Shown: positions 32,014 to 32,429 of the stretch, one piece after another
How positions within the stretch are numbered: position 1 is the first letter of the stretch
How the letters are laid out: the number at the start of each line of letters is the position of its first letter
Assembly: GCA_019415945.1 (NCBI GenBank)
Contig: DXYF01000008.1
Location: 1 to 32,429 of the forward strand
Reading direction: 5' to 3'
Length of the DNA: 32,429 bases
Origin: Clostridiales bacterium
GTDB taxonomy: Bacteria; Bacillota; Clostridia; Oscillospirales; Acutalibacteraceae
The notes under the pieces: generated by a model
Database searches by the model: none
Told to the model about the DNA's origin: nothing
The model's input: only the letters and a program-made list of their open reading frames with translations
Program-made: the position numbers and the translations under genes

Positions 32014-32429
32014 TTAATACCACTTAATTGTCGTTACCGAGGTCCTGAAACCTCCTCCACTTACATGTTGATAGTAAAGACGCCAATTTCCTGTTTTGCT
32101 TAATGTTCCATAATTTACTGAAGTTGGGGCAGAACGATTGCTGTACAAAGTAAATGACTTGTATTGTGTCTTTGTTTTACCGTCATTATATTCTGCACGA
32201 GACTTATTTGTTGAACTACTGTAGTTATTATATATTGTTGGGTAACCGGCAAATTCGTCTGAAACCGATGCTGATTTTTTCATATTGATCCAAGTTGCAG
32301 CATCCGAACCTGCATCTGTATTAACGCTTACTGTGTGAACATACTGTTCTGAAGCAGCGTGTGCATTTATTGCAGCCGTACAGGAAAACGCACACGCAAC
32401 TGCTAATGTGGTCAATGCCGCCCTTTTGA
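32014..32429 (-). CDS. small secreted protein, type B, 5' end beyond window
   Basis: The frame is open to the window edge. Its first visible codons, KRAALTTLAVACAFS, fit the family signal peptide (SKIKR...), so only about eight residues should be missing; the in-frame TTG at 32415 is inside the signal peptide and not the start. Cleavage probably follows NAHAA. The mature part, about 111 residues, shares YPTIYNN, a Tyr/Ser/Asn-rich middle, VNYGTL and the ending SGGGFRTSVT with the disrupted gene at 28415. It has no Cys after the signal peptide. The hairpin at 31970 and a permease gene follow. An exported effector, antimicrobial or signal protein is possible; no known family could be assigned with confidence. 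Confidence 0.8.
   Translation of the reverse strand, partial: KRAALTTLAVACAFSCTAAINAHAASEQYVHTVSVNTDAGSDAATWINMKKSASVSDEFAGYPTIYNNYSSSTNKSRAEYNDGKTKTQYKSFTLYSNRSAPTSVNYGTLSKTGNWRLYYQHVSGGGFRTSVTTIKWY

Noticed and set aside
1..32429. CRISPR arrays, tRNA/rRNA genes, transposase genes
   Set aside because: No regularly spaced repeats, no tRNA-like cloverleaf with T-loop consensus, and no transposase or integrase motifs were seen. The repeats present are explained by gene duplication.

Overview
The window looks like a chromosome segment from a low-GC, strictly anaerobic Firmicute of the class Clostridia, probably a gut Ruminococcaceae/Oscillospirales-type organism. The grounds are: AT-rich intergenic DNA with consensus sigma-A promoters, Shine-Dalgarno (SD) starts that include several TTG starts, an oxygen-sensitive class III ribonucleotide reductase (nrdDG), a secreted papain-family protease ending in a dockerin, and BspA-type leucine-rich repeats. 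This placement comes from gene content only; no 16S gene or database search was available.

Layout. (1) 1-7187, plus strand, accessory: two small Sec-secreted proteins with nearly identical signal peptides (64-444, 1877-2260), two related lipoproteins (492-1661, 2330-3493), the C-terminal debris of a third lipoprotein (3592-3858), then an 813-residue ABC-2 type permease and its ATPase (3887-7187). (2) 7309-10692, minus strand: a large secreted cysteine protease. (3) 10938-21625, core functions: ilvD; an EF-G-like translational GTPase; a Crp/Fnr regulator divergent from nrdD-nrdG, with a perfect inverted repeat between them; and a trkA-trkH potassium uptake pair. (4) 21897-24486: an MBOAT O-acyltransferase and a DHHW protein, a typical pair for acetylating a surface polymer. 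(5) 24435-24950: a small gene broken by an in-frame stop, and a tiny reading frame behind a strong SD. (6) 25108-32429, minus strand, accessory: four FtsX-type permease genes, one intact and one truncated ATPase gene, and two more small secreted proteins, one with a frameshifted start and one cut by the window edge.

Regions 1 and 6 look like two versions of one modular system. In both, a small exported protein with a constant signal peptide and variable mature part is encoded ahead of membrane or lipoprotein partners and an ABC transporter. Three of the four small-protein genes are followed directly by a perfect 14-17 bp hairpin with a 3-nt loop. Its sequence differs each time and it has no U-tract, so it is probably a stabiliser or attenuator that keeps the small-protein message abundant. 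Two of the genes share a perfect TTGACA-N17-TATAAT promoter and a conserved leader element, although they lie 27 kb apart on opposite strands. Duplication and decay are visible: tandem permeases with a ~320-bp identical 3' block but diverged outer domains, an ATPase gene reduced to its first codons, a lipoprotein reduced to its C-terminus, and a small-protein gene whose start is lost to a 4-nt deletion. The function of the small proteins is unknown. A bacteriocin-like toxin with transporter-based self-protection, or an envelope-stress/peptide-sensing module, are the two readings I consider most plausible.
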